Source: JBEDUK01 sp040414485 (GTDB taxonomy: Bacteria > Actinomycetota > UBA4738). Taken from it: DNA of 64,000 bases. Position numbers and translations under genes: made by a program. The stretch is from contig JBEDUK010000021.1 in NCBI GenBank assembly GCA_040414485.1, positions 1-64,000 on the forward strand, given 5' to 3'. Each line of letters opens with the position of its first letter. Position 1 is the first letter of the stretch. The notes beneath the pieces were generated by a model, which was given only the letters and a program-made list of their open reading frames with translations, made no database searches and was not told the origin of the DNA. Shown here in pieces: positions 23,666 to 32,507 of the stretch.

Positions 23666-24916
23666 ATGAGCCGAACCCGAACACGGACCGGGACCCGGAC
23701 CTATGTGCTGTGGGCGGTCGCCCTGGCGCTCCTACTGGGAGTGGGTGTTGCCGCCCGCGTCGCCGCGGGCGGCGAGGGCCCGCCCCGCCCGTCGGCGATT
23801 CGAGACAGCAGCTTCAACGCCGCGGCATGTCCGGCGCCCGGGCGCTGCGCGCTCGTCGGCTCCGGCGGCAGCGTCGCCGGTGTCGACGCTCCGTTCGCCG
23901 CATTCCTCGAGAACGGCCGCTGGACGCAACGCTCCCCGGGCTCGCCGTCGCCGGGAACCGACGCCCAGTTCCTCGATGTCGCGTGCCCGGCGCCGGACTC
24001 GTGCATCGCGATCGGCCATCAGAACGTGCCGGCGCAGTACCTCGGTGCCACATCATCGGGCGGCCGCCCGCTGGCGGAACAATGGGACGGAACGCGATGG
24101 CGGGCCGCCCGCATCGCGATCCCGGCGGGCGCCGTCGACTCCGGCTTCGACGGCGTGGACTGCGCACCGGCGACGGCCGCGGACTTCTGCATGGCCGTCG
24201 GCCAGTTCGAGACGAAGAAGGGTCGCGGTGTCGCGTTCGCCGAATCCTGGAACGGCGCGGCCTGGACCGTCCGGCCGGTGCCCATCCCGCACGTGGCCGA
24301 CGAGAGCGCGCTGGCCGCCGTCGCATGCCGTTCGCCGACGTTCTGCGTCGCCGTCGGGCATTACACATACGAGGCGCAGATCTTCAACGGCGCGACGTCG
24401 CTGATCGAGATCTGGGACGGCCAGACGTGGCGGCTGGAAGCCTCGGACGATCCACAACCCTCATCCGACACCGAACTGGCGGGCGTCGCCTGCGCGACCC
24501 GGGACCTGTGCGTGGCCGTCGGGTTTCAGAGCCTGAGGAACGGCGACTACGCGACGTTCGCCGAACGGAGGGCCAGCGGAGTTTGGCACGCCATGACCAC
24601 GCCGAATCCGGCGGGCTCCAACGTGAGCAAGCTTGCCGATGTGGCGTGCCCGGCAGCGGACCGATGCATGGCTGTAGGAGAGCGCCGCGCCTCGAACGGG
24701 TTCCGCACGCTGGCCGAGCGGTGGAACGGCTCACGGTGGGGGATCGAACCAACACCCGACCCGAACGGCGCCACATCCAGCGCGCTGATCGGCGTCGACT
24801 GCGGCTCGCCGTCGGAGTGCGTTGCCGCCGGCGCGTACCGCCCACCGTCCCTGGTGGAGACCGGCTTCATCTCCACGTGGAGCGGCCACGCGTGGGCGCG
24901 GGCCACGAAGCCCTGA
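23666..24916 (+). CDS. Secreted repeat protein with seven V-A-C...C-x-A-V-G repeats
   Basis: 416 residues, with a basic N-terminus and signal anchor (YVLWAVALALLLGVGVAA). The rest is seven repeats of about 50 residues, each opening with a pattern such as ACPAPGRCALVG, VACPAPDSCIAIG, VACRSPTFCVAVG or VDCGSPSECVAAG, so every repeat holds a cysteine pair. In between are W-rich strands (WDGTRWRAARI, WNGAAWTVRPV). Seven repeats suggest a disulfide-stabilised seven-bladed beta-propeller outside the cell. It begins 16 bases after the ABC permease, so co-transcription is likely. Function unknown. Confidence 0.8.
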   Translation: MSRTRTRTGTRTYVLWAVALALLLGVGVAARVAAGGEGPPRPSAIRDSSFNAAACPAPGRCALVGSGGSVAGVDAPFAAFLENGRWTQRSPGSPSPGTDAQFLDVACPAPDSCIAIGHQNVPAQYLGATSSGGRPLAEQWDGTRWRAARIAIPAGAVDSGFDGVDCAPATAADFCMAVGQFETKKGRGVAFAESWNGAAWTVRPVPIPHVADESALAAVACRSPTFCVAVGHYTYEAQIFNGATSLIEIWDGQTWRLEASDDPQPSSDTELAGVACATRDLCVAVGFQSLRNGDYATFAERRASGVWHAMTTPNPAGSNVSKLADVACPAADRCMAVGERRASNGFRTLAERWNGSRWGIEPTPDPNGATSSALIGVDCGSPSECVAAGAYRPPSLVETGFISTWSGHAWARATKP

Positions 24917-24930
24917 ACGACCCCGGCCTC

Positions 24931-26274
24931 TCAGGCCTGTTCGAAACCCCGATCGATCTCCCAATCGGTGACCGCGCTCAGGTGCGCGCGCCACTCGGCC
25001 CGTGCCATCGCCGCGTAGTGCTCCCGCACGTCCTTGCCGAACGTCGCGGCCACCCAGTCGGACGCCTCGAACGCGTCGGCCGCCTCGCCCAGGGACGACG
25101 GCGCTCGCGGGACGTCCGAGCGCTCGTAGGCGTTGCCGGTCAGCGCCGGCCCGGGATCCAAAGAGCGTTCGATCCCGTCCAGGCCCGCGGCGATCAGCGC
25201 CGCGGCGGCCAGGTGCGCATTCGTGTCCGCGCCCGCGAACCGGTGCTCGATCCGAAGCGAGGGACCGCTCCCGATCACCCGGAACGTGACCGTCCGGTTG
25301 TCGTGTCCCCACGCGATCGGCCCGCCGGCGAACGCCATGTCGCCCACGTGCCGCTTGTACGAGTTGACGAACGGCGCGAACAGGAGCGTCGTCTCCGGCA
25401 GGTGCTCCATCAGTCCACCCAGGAACGGATTCAGCGCATCCGGGAAGGCGGGCGTGTCGTCAGCCATCCTTACCAGCGAGACGTGCAGGTGGCAGGACGA
25501 GCCCATGTCCGCGGCGCTCGGCTTCGCCATGAAGGTCGCCGAAAGACCTTCCGCCGCAGCCAGTTCCTTCACGCCGGCCTTGTACACGGCGTGGCGGTCG
25601 GCCGTCTCCAGCGCCGGCGCATGTTCGAGGTTCACCTCCCACTGGCCAAGTCCGTATTCGGCCTGGCACGCGTCCACCGGGATTCCGCTCGAATCCATGG
25701 CCGCGCGCACGCGTCCGATGAAGCCCTCGAGCGCACCCTGACCGACGATCGAGTAGTCGGACCGCACCAGCGTGGTCGGCTCCAGGTCGCGGAACCGCGC
25801 GAGCCGCGCGTCGCGGTACGACTGCCGGAAGACGTAGAACTCCAGTTCGCTGCCCAGGAGCACCTCGAAGCCGGCCGCGCGGGCGCGTTCGACCTGCGCG
25901 CGAAGCACCGTGCGGGGCGCGATCCCGACCGGATCGCCGTGCTCCTCCTCGACGACGTCGCACATGACGAACGCCGTCCGTTCGGCGCCGGGATATGGCC
26001 GAAGCGTCGAGAGGTCGGGCACGAGCACCACGTCCTGCCAGCCGGTGTGGAATCCGGCGAACGGCGTCTCGGCGCCCGGCTCCTGAGCCAGGTCCCAGAC
26101 CAGCGCCGACGTGCAGATCGGCAGGCGGTACGCGCCGCCGCCGTCGCCCTCGCGCAGGAACCGCCTCAGCGGCACGCGCCGGCCGAACAGCCGCCCGACG
26201 GGCTCGACCGACGCCACGGCGACGGTGTCGAACCGCTCAGGCGCGAGGTCGGCGAGCGTCAGCGGCGGTGGCAT
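24931..26274 (-). CDS. Glutamine synthetase family protein (gamma-glutamylamine synthetase-like)
   Basis: 447 residues. The catalytic domain shows the type I pattern: GSELEFYVF (metal-binding Glu), EYGLGQWEVNL, KPSAADMGSSCHLHVS, NSYKRHVGDMAFAGGPIAWG, NRTVTFRV and RIEHRF. The glutamate-site NPYL-type segment reads TNAHLAAAAL. The C-terminal adenylylation loop of housekeeping GlnA is not evident. Such proteins often join glutamate to a polyamine, ethanolamine or other amine (PuuA-like). An SDR gene lies 10 bases upstream on the same strand. I start at the ATG at 26274; a longer frame would overlap that SDR gene and read as an Arg/Ser-rich shadow. Confidence 0.85.
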   Translation of the reverse strand: MPPPLTLADLAPERFDTVAVASVEPVGRLFGRRVPLRRFLREGDGGGAYRLPICTSALVWDLAQEPGAETPFAGFHTGWQDVVLVPDLSTLRPYPGAERTAFVMCDVVEEEHGDPVGIAPRTVLRAQVERARAAGFEVLLGSELEFYVFRQSYRDARLARFRDLEPTTLVRSDYSIVGQGALEGFIGRVRAAMDSSGIPVDACQAEYGLGQWEVNLEHAPALETADRHAVYKAGVKELAAAEGLSATFMAKPSAADMGSSCHLHVSLVRMADDTPAFPDALNPFLGGLMEHLPETTLLFAPFVNSYKRHVGDMAFAGGPIAWGHDNRTVTFRVIGSGPSLRIEHRFAGADTNAHLAAAALIAAGLDGIERSLDPGPALTGNAYERSDVPRAPSSLGEAADAFEASDWVAATFGKDVREHYAAMARAEWRAHLSAVTDWEIDRGFEQA

Positions 26275-26284
26275 CAGGAATCGC

Positions 26285-27049
26285 TCAGTACGCCAGCCAG
26301 CCGCCGTCGACGCCCAGTTGCGTCGCCGTGATGTATGAGGCGTCGTCGGAGAGCAGGAACGCGATGGCGGCGGCGATCTCCTCCGGCCTGCCGGGCCGCT
26401 TGATGATCTGGCGGGGTTCGATGAACGCCTTGGCCTCCGGCGAATCCAGGTCACCGCCGGCGAACCCTGTGTTGATGCCGCCCGGCGCGACCGAGTTGAC
26501 CCGGATGTTCATCGGCCCGAGCTCGTGCGCGAGCGCCTTCGTCAGCATGCGGACGCCGCCCTTCGACGCGTTGTAGTGCGGCTGGCAGTTCGGTCCGCTG
26601 GCCACGATCACCTCGGACTCCACGGTCGAGAGGTTCACGATGGCGCCGCCACCGGCCGCGGCGATGGCGGGCGCGACCACCTGCGTGACCAGGAACATGC
26701 CCTTGAGGTTCACGTCCATGACCAGGTCCCACTGCTCCTCGGTCAGGTCCGCCAGGCCGAACATCGTCACCAGTCCCGCGTTGTTCACCAGGTGCGTCAC
26801 CGAGCCGAATTCGCGAAGCGCCTCTTCCAGCGCCGCGGCGATCTGCGCCCGGTCACGGACGTCCATCCCGGCCGCCATCGCCCGGCCGCGACCGTCGGCT
26901 CGGATGGCCGCAGCGGTCTCCTGCGCGGTGTCGGCGCGAACGTCCGTCGCGACGACGGCTGCCCCTTCCGATGCGAGCCGGAGCGCTGTCGCCCGGCCGA
27001 TCCCGTGTCCGGCTCCGGTGATGAACACGACCTTGCCGTCGAAGCGCAC
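26285..27049 (-). CDS. Short-chain dehydrogenase/reductase (SDR)
   Basis: 254 residues, classical SDR. Cofactor motif TGAGHGIGR, NNAG, and the catalytic Ser...Tyr-x-x-x-Lys as LSTVESEV and HYNASKGG. The C-terminus ends SDDASYITATQLGVDGGWLAY, the standard FabG-like ending. The GTG at 27049 is preceded by GAGGGAGG and gives the usual N-terminus (VRFDGKVVFITGAG); longer in-frame starts back to 27127 and 27316 overlap homoserine kinase. It is upstream of the glutamine-synthetase-like gene and probably in its operon; substrate unknown. Confidence 0.88.
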   Translation of the reverse strand: MRFDGKVVFITGAGHGIGRATALRLASEGAAVVATDVRADTAQETAAAIRADGRGRAMAAGMDVRDRAQIAAALEEALREFGSVTHLVNNAGLVTMFGLADLTEEQWDLVMDVNLKGMFLVTQVVAPAIAAAGGGAIVNLSTVESEVIVASGPNCQPHYNASKGGVRMLTKALAHELGPMNIRVNSVAPGGINTGFAGGDLDSPEAKAFIEPRQIIKRPGRPEEIAAAIAFLLSDDASYITATQLGVDGGWLAY

Positions 27050-27125
27050 GCCTGCCTCCCTCAGCGCCGTCGCCGAACGCCTCGCGCGCCGGCGCCCCTC
27101 GCGATCGGCGACACTTACGTCCGCC

Positions 27126-28130
27126 ATGCCGCTCGTCACGTCCGGGGATCCCGGCCGCCCGCTCGACCTTCCCGCCGGCGACCGGCTCATCATCAGCGTT
27201 CCGGCCTCGACCGCCAACCTCGGCCCCGCCATGGACGGCCTCGCGATGTCCGTGCCGCGTCGACTGGAGGTCACGGTCTCGCGTGACCACGACGGCATCG
27301 AGGGCGAACTCGGCACCGCCTACGTGCGCGATCTGCTCGCTTCGTTCGGCGTGGCGACGGCCGGGTGGGCGGCGGTCACGTCGAACCCGATCCCGGAGGA
27401 GCGCGGCCTGGGCGGCAGCGCGGCCGTCCGCGTCGCGGCGCTGCTGACGGCCTCGGCCGTCCTGGGCCGGACGCCCGACGAGCAGCGCCTCCTGAACGAC
27501 GCGAGCGCTCTGGAGCACCACCCCGACAACGCGGCTGCGGCGCTCTGCGGCGGGGTCGTGGCGTGCGCGCCAACCGGCGGAGGGTCGATCGAATGGATCG
27601 AGCTCGGCGCGCTCACCGGTCTGTCCCTCGCGCTGGCGATCCCCGAGCGTCGGATCGCCACGCAGGAGGCGAGAGCCATCCTCCCGGCGGTCGTCCCGCA
27701 TGACGTTGCTCGTTCCACCGCCGCGCACGTCGCGCTGCTGGTGGCGGCCATCGCCGAGCGGCGGTTCGACCTCCTGTCCGAGGCGACGCGCGACCGGCTC
27801 CATCAGCCGCATCGACTGGCCCTGATCCCGGGCGCGGTCGAGGCGCTGGATGCTGCAATGGAGGCCGGTGCGGTGGCGGCGTTCCTGTCCGGCTCGGGCT
27901 CGACGCTGGCAGCGCTCGCGCCGCCGGAGCGTGCCGCCGACATCGCGAGGCAGATGGTGACGGCACTTTACGAATCGGGCGGCACCCGCGCCGACGCGGA
28001 CGCCGTCACGCTCAACGGCGAGGGCGCCACGGTCGTGGCATTCGGCGCCGGAGGTGAGGAGCGATGGTCGTGGCGGTGGCGAAACGAGCGGCGGCAGCCG
28101 AACTCCGCCGCACGACTCCCGTCAGGCTGA
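27126..28130 (+). CDS. thrB: Homoserine kinase (GHMP family)
   Basis: 334 residues. Phosphorylates homoserine, the step before threonine synthase. GHMP features: VPASTANLGPAMDGLAMSV near residue 25, ERGLGGSAAVRVA (the phosphate-binding motif), EHHPDNAAAALCGG, and the C-terminal FLSGSGST motif. This order and the STANLGP signature fit ThrB better than other GHMP kinases. No other threonine or methionine gene is adjacent; a threonine/serine dehydratase gene lies at 44.5 kb. The ATG sits opposite an alternative SDR start. The final 30 residues (WSWRWRNERRQP) may be a poorly conserved tail; the 3' end overlaps the convergent gene by 9 bp. Confidence 0.83.
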   Translation: MPLVTSGDPGRPLDLPAGDRLIISVPASTANLGPAMDGLAMSVPRRLEVTVSRDHDGIEGELGTAYVRDLLASFGVATAGWAAVTSNPIPEERGLGGSAAVRVAALLTASAVLGRTPDEQRLLNDASALEHHPDNAAAALCGGVVACAPTGGGSIEWIELGALTGLSLALAIPERRIATQEARAILPAVVPHDVARSTAAHVALLVAAIAERRFDLLSEATRDRLHQPHRLALIPGAVEALDAAMEAGAVAAFLSGSGSTLAALAPPERAADIARQMVTALYESGGTRADADAVTLNGEGATVVAFGAGGEERWSWRWRNERRQPNSAARLPSG

Positions 28131-28640
28131 CTTGCGAAGGCCGAACCGCATTCGCCTACGGCGCGGAACGTCCTCACCGCCGAACGCGAAGCTCCCCTCG
28201 GACGCGGGGGCGTCCTCCTCGTCGTCCTCTTCGCTGCCCGCGACGAACCGGGCCCATTTCGCGTCCAGGGAATCGTCCTCGGAACGGTGACGACCGCCGC
28301 CGTCTCCGCCGTCCCACCACAGGTCGACGCCGCTCTGCGGGTCTCCGCCCCGGCTCCGCGCCGACGCCGACGCCGACCCGGCGACGGGTCGCGGCGACGG
28401 ACTTGCGGCCGTAACGGCCCGGAGCGCAGGTTCCGCCGAGATCCACGAGGAAGGGACGCCGCCCACTGGGTCGTCGGCCCATCGCGTGCGCTGTCGCGGG
28501 ACGACGACCGGTTCGCCGGCGTCGCAACGGGGGCAGTAGGGCATGTAGGCGAGCCGCGTGTCCTCGGTGACCTCGGGCCGGAGCAGGATGTCCTGCCCGC
28601 ATGCCTCGCACTGGTCCATCGGGTGCTGCCATGCGGTCAT
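28122..28640 (-). CDS. Hypothetical zinc-ribbon protein with acidic tail
   Basis: 172 residues, not recognised. The N-terminal 40 residues hold two CxxC pairs, CEAC and CPRC, separated by about 25 residues, so a zinc ribbon is likely. The middle is Pro/Ser/Arg-rich and disordered-looking; then DDSLDAKWARFVAGSEEDDEEDA, a short helix and acidic stretch; the end is basic (RRRRMRFGLRK). The frame stays open upstream (KLNRLIEHAEHSH looks coding-like), so the true start could be earlier at a non-standard codon. It lies 23 bases downstream of the DUF1684 gene on the same strand. Confidence 0.6.
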   Translation of the reverse strand: MTAWQHPMDQCEACGQDILLRPEVTEDTRLAYMPYCPRCDAGEPVVVPRQRTRWADDPVGGVPSSWISAEPALRAVTAASPSPRPVAGSASASARSRGGDPQSGVDLWWDGGDGGGRHRSEDDSLDAKWARFVAGSEEDDEEDAPASEGSFAFGGEDVPRRRRMRFGLRKSA

Positions 28641-28663
28641 GTGGGAGTGTTCGGCGTGTTCGA

Positions 28664-29524
28664 TCAGTCGGTTGAGCTTCCCCTGTACCGAAGTTCGCCG
28701 GCCTCCACGCGGAACGGAAGCCGGTTCTCGGGCAGGGGGATGGGGCAGGTTGCGAACTCCGTGAACACGCACGGCGGGTTGTACGCGCGGTTGAAGTCGA
28801 TGCTCATCCTGCGCCCCGGGTCCGCTGGGTCCGGGGGCGGCATGTATATGAACCGCCCACCCGGGTAGGTCTCCGCCGACCGGCTCGTGGCGTCGCCGAA
28901 CACGAAGAACAGGTCCTGGCCCGGCTCCTCTTCGAACGCGATGAGCCGATGCTTGCCGGGCGCGTCGGGCAGTGGCACCTCGAACACCGCGGCGCCGGCC
29001 ACCAGGTAGCGCTCGCCTGGCCCGGCCACCGCCGGCACCACGACCTCGCGCCGGTCCTCGAGCGGCTCCAGATGCGCTTCGACGCGCCACGCGGGGTCGA
29101 CCGGGTAGTGCTCGATGCCGGCGAACGCGACGCGTCCCGGGCGGTCGCGGTCGCGCACCCGGATGGCGGCCATGTCCTCGCGACGGATCAGCGTGAAGCT
29201 GATCGAGCCCGAACGGATCCGCGTGACCGGCGTGGACGAACTGAGTTCGAGATCAGTGACGGGCTCGCTTCGATGCCGAAGCCCTGAGTCCGGGGTCGCA
29301 TGAAGGACCACTCGTCCGTCCGGCTCGAGGTCGATCGTGCCGGCGTGGGCCGCGACGGGCTCGCCGGGCAGGACCACGTCGCTGGACGGATCGGACCCGA
29401 CCGTGTTCGAGCCGGGCCGAAGCCACCACAGACCGACCAGTGAGAACCAGCCCTCCGGCGAGCGCAGTCGCTCGATCCGATCCCGCTGCCAGGCTTGGAT
29501 CTCGTCCTCGTAGGCGCTGGTCAC
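28664..29524 (-). CDS. DUF1684 family protein
   Basis: 286 residues. The family signature is clear in the C-terminal part: SAETYPGGRFIYMPPP, then MSIDFNRAYNPPCVFTEF and CPIPLPENRLP. The N-terminus (WQRDRIERLRSPEGWFSLVG) also matches. Many members are secreted or lipid-anchored, but this one has no signal peptide and would be cytosolic. Biochemical role unknown; the conserved DFNRAYNPPC segment resembles a metal or haem site, but that is speculation. GTG start. Confidence 0.85.
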   Translation of the reverse strand: MTSAYEDEIQAWQRDRIERLRSPEGWFSLVGLWWLRPGSNTVGSDPSSDVVLPGEPVAAHAGTIDLEPDGRVVLHATPDSGLRHRSEPVTDLELSSSTPVTRIRSGSISFTLIRREDMAAIRVRDRDRPGRVAFAGIEHYPVDPAWRVEAHLEPLEDRREVVVPAVAGPGERYLVAGAAVFEVPLPDAPGKHRLIAFEEEPGQDLFFVFGDATSRSAETYPGGRFIYMPPPDPADPGRRMSIDFNRAYNPPCVFTEFATCPIPLPENRLPFRVEAGELRYRGSSTD

Positions 29525-29594
29525 GTCCGGCTCGCTCCGATCGGCCCGCGTTCAGCGGGCACCGGTCCACACCGTCAACAGCGTAGCGAGCGCG

Positions 29595-29607
29595 CTGTGG
29601 GACCATC
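29595..29607 (+). promoter_or_regulatory. Start-proximal element CTGTGGGACCATC upstream of the EamA gene
   Basis: This 13-mer ends 5 bases before the ATG at 29613. An identical 13-mer occurs at 61952-61964, also 5 bases before a start codon. It may contain a variant -10 (GACCAT) of a leaderless promoter, or bind a shared factor. Confidence 0.4.
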
Positions 29608-29612
29608 GACGG

Positions 29613-30554
29613 ATGCAACTCACTGCCACGGTTCGCGACGCGTCCGACGCCCGCAAGCGCTCCATCGCCGAGGGCGCGTTGCTCCTCACGGTCGTGGCGT
29701 GGGGCTTCGGCGGCATCTTCATCAAGTTGTCGAGCTTCGCCGGCATCACGTTCGCGTTCTACCGGCTCGCGCTGAGCTTCGTCGTGATGCTCGTCGCGCT
29801 GCTGGCCAGCGGCCGCCGGCTGACGTGGGCCGTCATCCGCCAGAGCGCGCCGGGCGGTCTGTTCCTGGGCATGGACGTGTGCCTGTTCTTCAGTGCGGTG
29901 AAGCTCACGAGCATCGCGGACGCCACGATCATCGGCGCGCTTCAGCCGGTGCTGGTCATGCTCGTGGCCGGGCGGTGGTTCGGCGAGCGGTTCGGCCGCG
30001 CCGAGGTCCTCCTGGCGGGCGCCTCCGTGATCGGCGTGGCGATGGTGGCGGTGGGCTCCACAGGCTCGCCGGACTTCAGCGTGACGGGCGACCTGCTGGC
30101 GATGGCCGCGCTGTTCTCCTGGACCGGGTACTGGCTGGTCACGAAGAGGGTCCGGGGCACGATGCCGGCGCTCGAGTACATGACCGGCGTCATGCTCACG
30201 GCGTCGCTCGTCGCGGCGCCGATCCTGCTGCTGTCGGGCAAGCCGCTCACCACGAACGATCCGATGGACTGGCTCTGGCTGATCCTGTTCGTCATCTTCG
30301 CCGGCGCCGGTGGGCAGTTCGTGGCCGCATGGGCGCAGCGCTACGTGGAGGTCTGGCTCTCGTCGCTGCTGCTGCAGGGGATGCCGGTGGTGGCGTCACT
30401 GGCCGCATGGGTCGTGCTGGGGGAGCCGCTGACGCCCATGATCGTGGCGGGGGGAGCCGTCGTGGTGGCCGCCACCGGCGCGATCATCGTGCGGTCGCGC
30501 GGGTCCCGGGAAACGAAGGCCGTGGAGGATCGGGCCGGCGCGACGCCGATCTGA
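29613..30554 (+). CDS. EamA-family (DMT) transporter
   Basis: 313 residues, about ten membrane helices in two EamA halves. VAWGFGGIFIKLSS and FYRLALSF in the first half, and TGYWLVTKRVRG starting the second, match drug/metabolite transporters. The end reads VLGEPLTPMIVAGGAVVVAATG, the standard closing motif. Probable exporter of a small metabolite or amino acid; substrate unknown. No ribosome-binding site is visible; the 13-mer at 29595-29607 suggests a leaderless start. Confidence 0.87.
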   Translation: MQLTATVRDASDARKRSIAEGALLLTVVAWGFGGIFIKLSSFAGITFAFYRLALSFVVMLVALLASGRRLTWAVIRQSAPGGLFLGMDVCLFFSAVKLTSIADATIIGALQPVLVMLVAGRWFGERFGRAEVLLAGASVIGVAMVAVGSTGSPDFSVTGDLLAMAALFSWTGYWLVTKRVRGTMPALEYMTGVMLTASLVAAPILLLSGKPLTTNDPMDWLWLILFVIFAGAGGQFVAAWAQRYVEVWLSSLLLQGMPVVASLAAWVVLGEPLTPMIVAGGAVVVAATGAIIVRSRGSRETKAVEDRAGATPI

Positions 30555-30570
30555 TCGGGTGCGCGCCCGG

Positions 30571-30771
30571 CTACCGGGCGAAGAAGTGCAGGCCGAGCCA
30601 GACCCACCCCGCCATCACGCCGACGCGACCGGACCGGGTTCGCATGACGCGGCTGAAGACCGTGCCGAGCGAGGGGATCTTCGAATCCTGCCGAAGGCTG
30701 AGCGCCTGGAGCACCAGCGCGGCGATCGCGAAGAGGAGATAGACGCTGACGGCGACGTCGTGGCTGTTCAT
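30571..30771 (-). CDS. Small membrane protein (DUF6186-like)
   Basis: 66 residues with two hydrophobic helices: VSVYLLFAIAALVLQAL near the start and VGVMAGWVWLGLHFFAR at the end, separated by a basic, Ser-rich loop (SLGTVFSRVMRTRSG). This matches my recollection of the DUF6186 group of short actinobacterial membrane proteins. It lies 7 bases after a longer membrane protein gene, so the two probably form an operon. Confidence 0.65.
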   Translation of the reverse strand: MNSHDVAVSVYLLFAIAALVLQALSLRQDSKIPSLGTVFSRVMRTRSGRVGVMAGWVWLGLHFFAR

Positions 30772-30778
30772 CGACGCA

Positions 30779-31489
30779 TCACCGATCCAGGAGGAACCAG
30801 CCGAAGAGCAGCCAGAGGATCAGGCCGATCGTTCGGCCCGGATGCGTGGCCAGGATGGGATCGGACAGCACGCTGATGGTTGGATGGCGCCACGAGTCGG
30901 TTGTGAGGCTCGGCTGCAGCAGCAACTGCGTGAGCTCCCACAGCCCGATCCCGATGAACACGGCCAGCCACGCGACGGTGCCGACGGTTCCCACCGCGGC
31001 CGGCGCCTCGCGGGGCTTCAACGGACCGTTCCAGCTGAGCGCCAGGACGACCGCTCCAGGGATGATGACCGCGATCGTGGTCGGCCACGAGTACCGGGCG
31101 AAGCCGCCCACCACCACCGCGTAGGCCAGGATGGCCAGAAGCAGCATGGGGACGGCCACGAGCCTGCGCGCCTGCCGTCTGACGGCCTCGACGGCCTCGA
31201 CGGCCTCGCCGGCCTCGACGGCGGATGCGGTCGGCGGGACCTGCCCCGCCGTCGGCGTTCCCAGTTCCGGCGAGGCGCGCCGCCGGACCGCGTCGCGGCC
31301 GAGCGCGATCGCCACCGTGTACAGCAGGACCGCGTGCGGCCAGTTCCCCGAGAGCCCGTCGAACGTCCCGGCCAGGATGAGGATCACCACGACGATGTCG
31401 CGCAGCGCCGTGGTCGTGTTGCGGGCGACCGCGCCCACGGCCGCGCCGATCGAGGCGCGTCCCCGTGAGCCCGCTGTCGGGTCGTTCAT
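30779..31489 (-). CDS. Hypothetical polytopic membrane protein with EAV repeats
   Basis: 236 residues. Helices near TALRDIVVVILILAGTF, HAVLLYTVAIAL, then LLAILAYAVVVGGFA, TIAVIIPGAVVLALSW, TVAWLAVFIGIGLWELTQ, and a last one at GRTIGLILWLLFGWFL. Between helices two and three is a hydrophilic segment with EAGEAVEAVEAV, encoded by a 9-bp tandem repeat near 31180-31215. Not recognised. ATG 31489 is chosen; an upstream extension of the frame is Arg-rich shadow. Confidence 0.6.
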   Translation of the reverse strand: MNDPTAGSRGRASIGAAVGAVARNTTTALRDIVVVILILAGTFDGLSGNWPHAVLLYTVAIALGRDAVRRRASPELGTPTAGQVPPTASAVEAGEAVEAVEAVRRQARRLVAVPMLLLAILAYAVVVGGFARYSWPTTIAVIIPGAVVLALSWNGPLKPREAPAAVGTVGTVAWLAVFIGIGLWELTQLLLQPSLTTDSWRHPTISVLSDPILATHPGRTIGLILWLLFGWFLLDR

Positions 31490-31614
31490 GCGGCTGCCGA
31501 CCTCCGAACGATGCCGGGCCACCCCCACCCGGCGAACCTGCCCCCTCCGCGCGAGCTTACCCGTTCCCCGGACGATGCCCGACGGGTTGGGACGCCGCCG
31601 CGACGTCGATGGGG

Positions 31615-31620
31615 TAACGT
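31615..31620 (+). promoter_or_regulatory. -10 element TAACGT of the nucleotidyltransferase gene
   Basis: TAACGT lies exactly 10 bases before the ATG at 31631 with no ribosome-binding site between, supporting a leaderless message and this start. Confidence 0.5.
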
Positions 31621-31630
31621 TCGCGTTCGG

Positions 31631-32437
31631 ATGGCGGACGGCGCGACTGGCGACGCGGCACCTCAGGGCGGCGATCCGGCCGCGGTGCCGGCGAAGGACG
31701 CGTTCGGCGAATCGGTTGCGGTGGCCGAGCGTGCGAACGAGCGCGGCGTGCCGCTGAAACTCCTCGGCGGCCAGGCCGTTCGGGTCCTGTGTCCCGAGTT
31801 CCCGCACCGCGCCCGTCACGACCAGGACATGGACTTCGCGTCGGTGTCATCGGCCAAGCGGGCGGTGATGGAGTTCTTCGGCGAACTGGGCTTCCTGTCG
31901 GACCAGCGCTTCAACACGCTGCACGGCGACCGGCAGATGTACTTCACCACGGCCGACGGGAAGACCAGCGTCGACGTGATCATGGACCGGCTGAACATGT
32001 GCCACGTGCTGGACTTCCGCGAACGGATCGCGCGGATGCCGCTCACCCTCGATGTGACGGACCTGCTCCTGACGAAGCTTCAGATCGTGGAACTGAACCG
32101 CAAGGACGTGCACGACCTGCTCCACCTGCTCTCCGGCTTCGAGGTGAGAGGCGGCGACGATCCCGGCACGGTCGGCCTGGCGAGGATCGGCAAGGTCGTC
32201 GGTGAGGACTGGGGTTGGTGGCGGACGGTGACCGGGAACCTCGACAAGCTGGTGCATCTAGGAAGCGGCGAGCACAGCGACCTGGTTCCGGCCGCGCGCC
32301 TGTTCGATCCCATTGACCAGGCCAAGCACATCCGCGAGTTCTGCGACGCGTGCCCGAAGACGTTGAAGTGGAAGGTGCGCTCGAAGGTCGGCGACAGGGT
32401 CCAGTGGTACGAGCTTCCGGAGGAAGTCGGCCACTGA
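31631..32437 (+). CDS. Nucleotidyltransferase-like protein
   Basis: 268 residues. LLGGQAVRVL followed by RHDQDMDF resembles the GG...DxD core of minimal nucleotidyltransferases (AbiEii/Kan-type), and residues 90-160 (KTSVDVIMDRLNM, LLLTKLQIVELNRKDVHDL) fit that fold's continuation, where a Lys supports catalysis. The C-terminal part ends with SKVGDRVQWYEL. Such proteins can modify tRNA, proteins or antibiotics, or be the toxin half of toxin-antitoxin pairs; no antitoxin-like partner is adjacent, so its role is open. Confidence 0.65.
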   Translation: MADGATGDAAPQGGDPAAVPAKDAFGESVAVAERANERGVPLKLLGGQAVRVLCPEFPHRARHDQDMDFASVSSAKRAVMEFFGELGFLSDQRFNTLHGDRQMYFTTADGKTSVDVIMDRLNMCHVLDFRERIARMPLTLDVTDLLLTKLQIVELNRKDVHDLLHLLSGFEVRGGDDPGTVGLARIGKVVGEDWGWWRTVTGNLDKLVHLGSGEHSDLVPAARLFDPIDQAKHIREFCDACPKTLKWKVRSKVGDRVQWYELPEEVGH

Positions 32438-32507
32438 CCCGGAGATGCCGGCTGATCCATCGGATCGGAGCAGGCGAGGAGCGGAAGCGCAATCGCGTGC
32501 TACGAAG

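Noticed and set aside
23710..26331. An 873-codon plus-strand frame
   Set aside because: Crosses the repeat protein in another frame and the glutamine-synthetase-like gene on the other strand; Arg-rich. Shadow.
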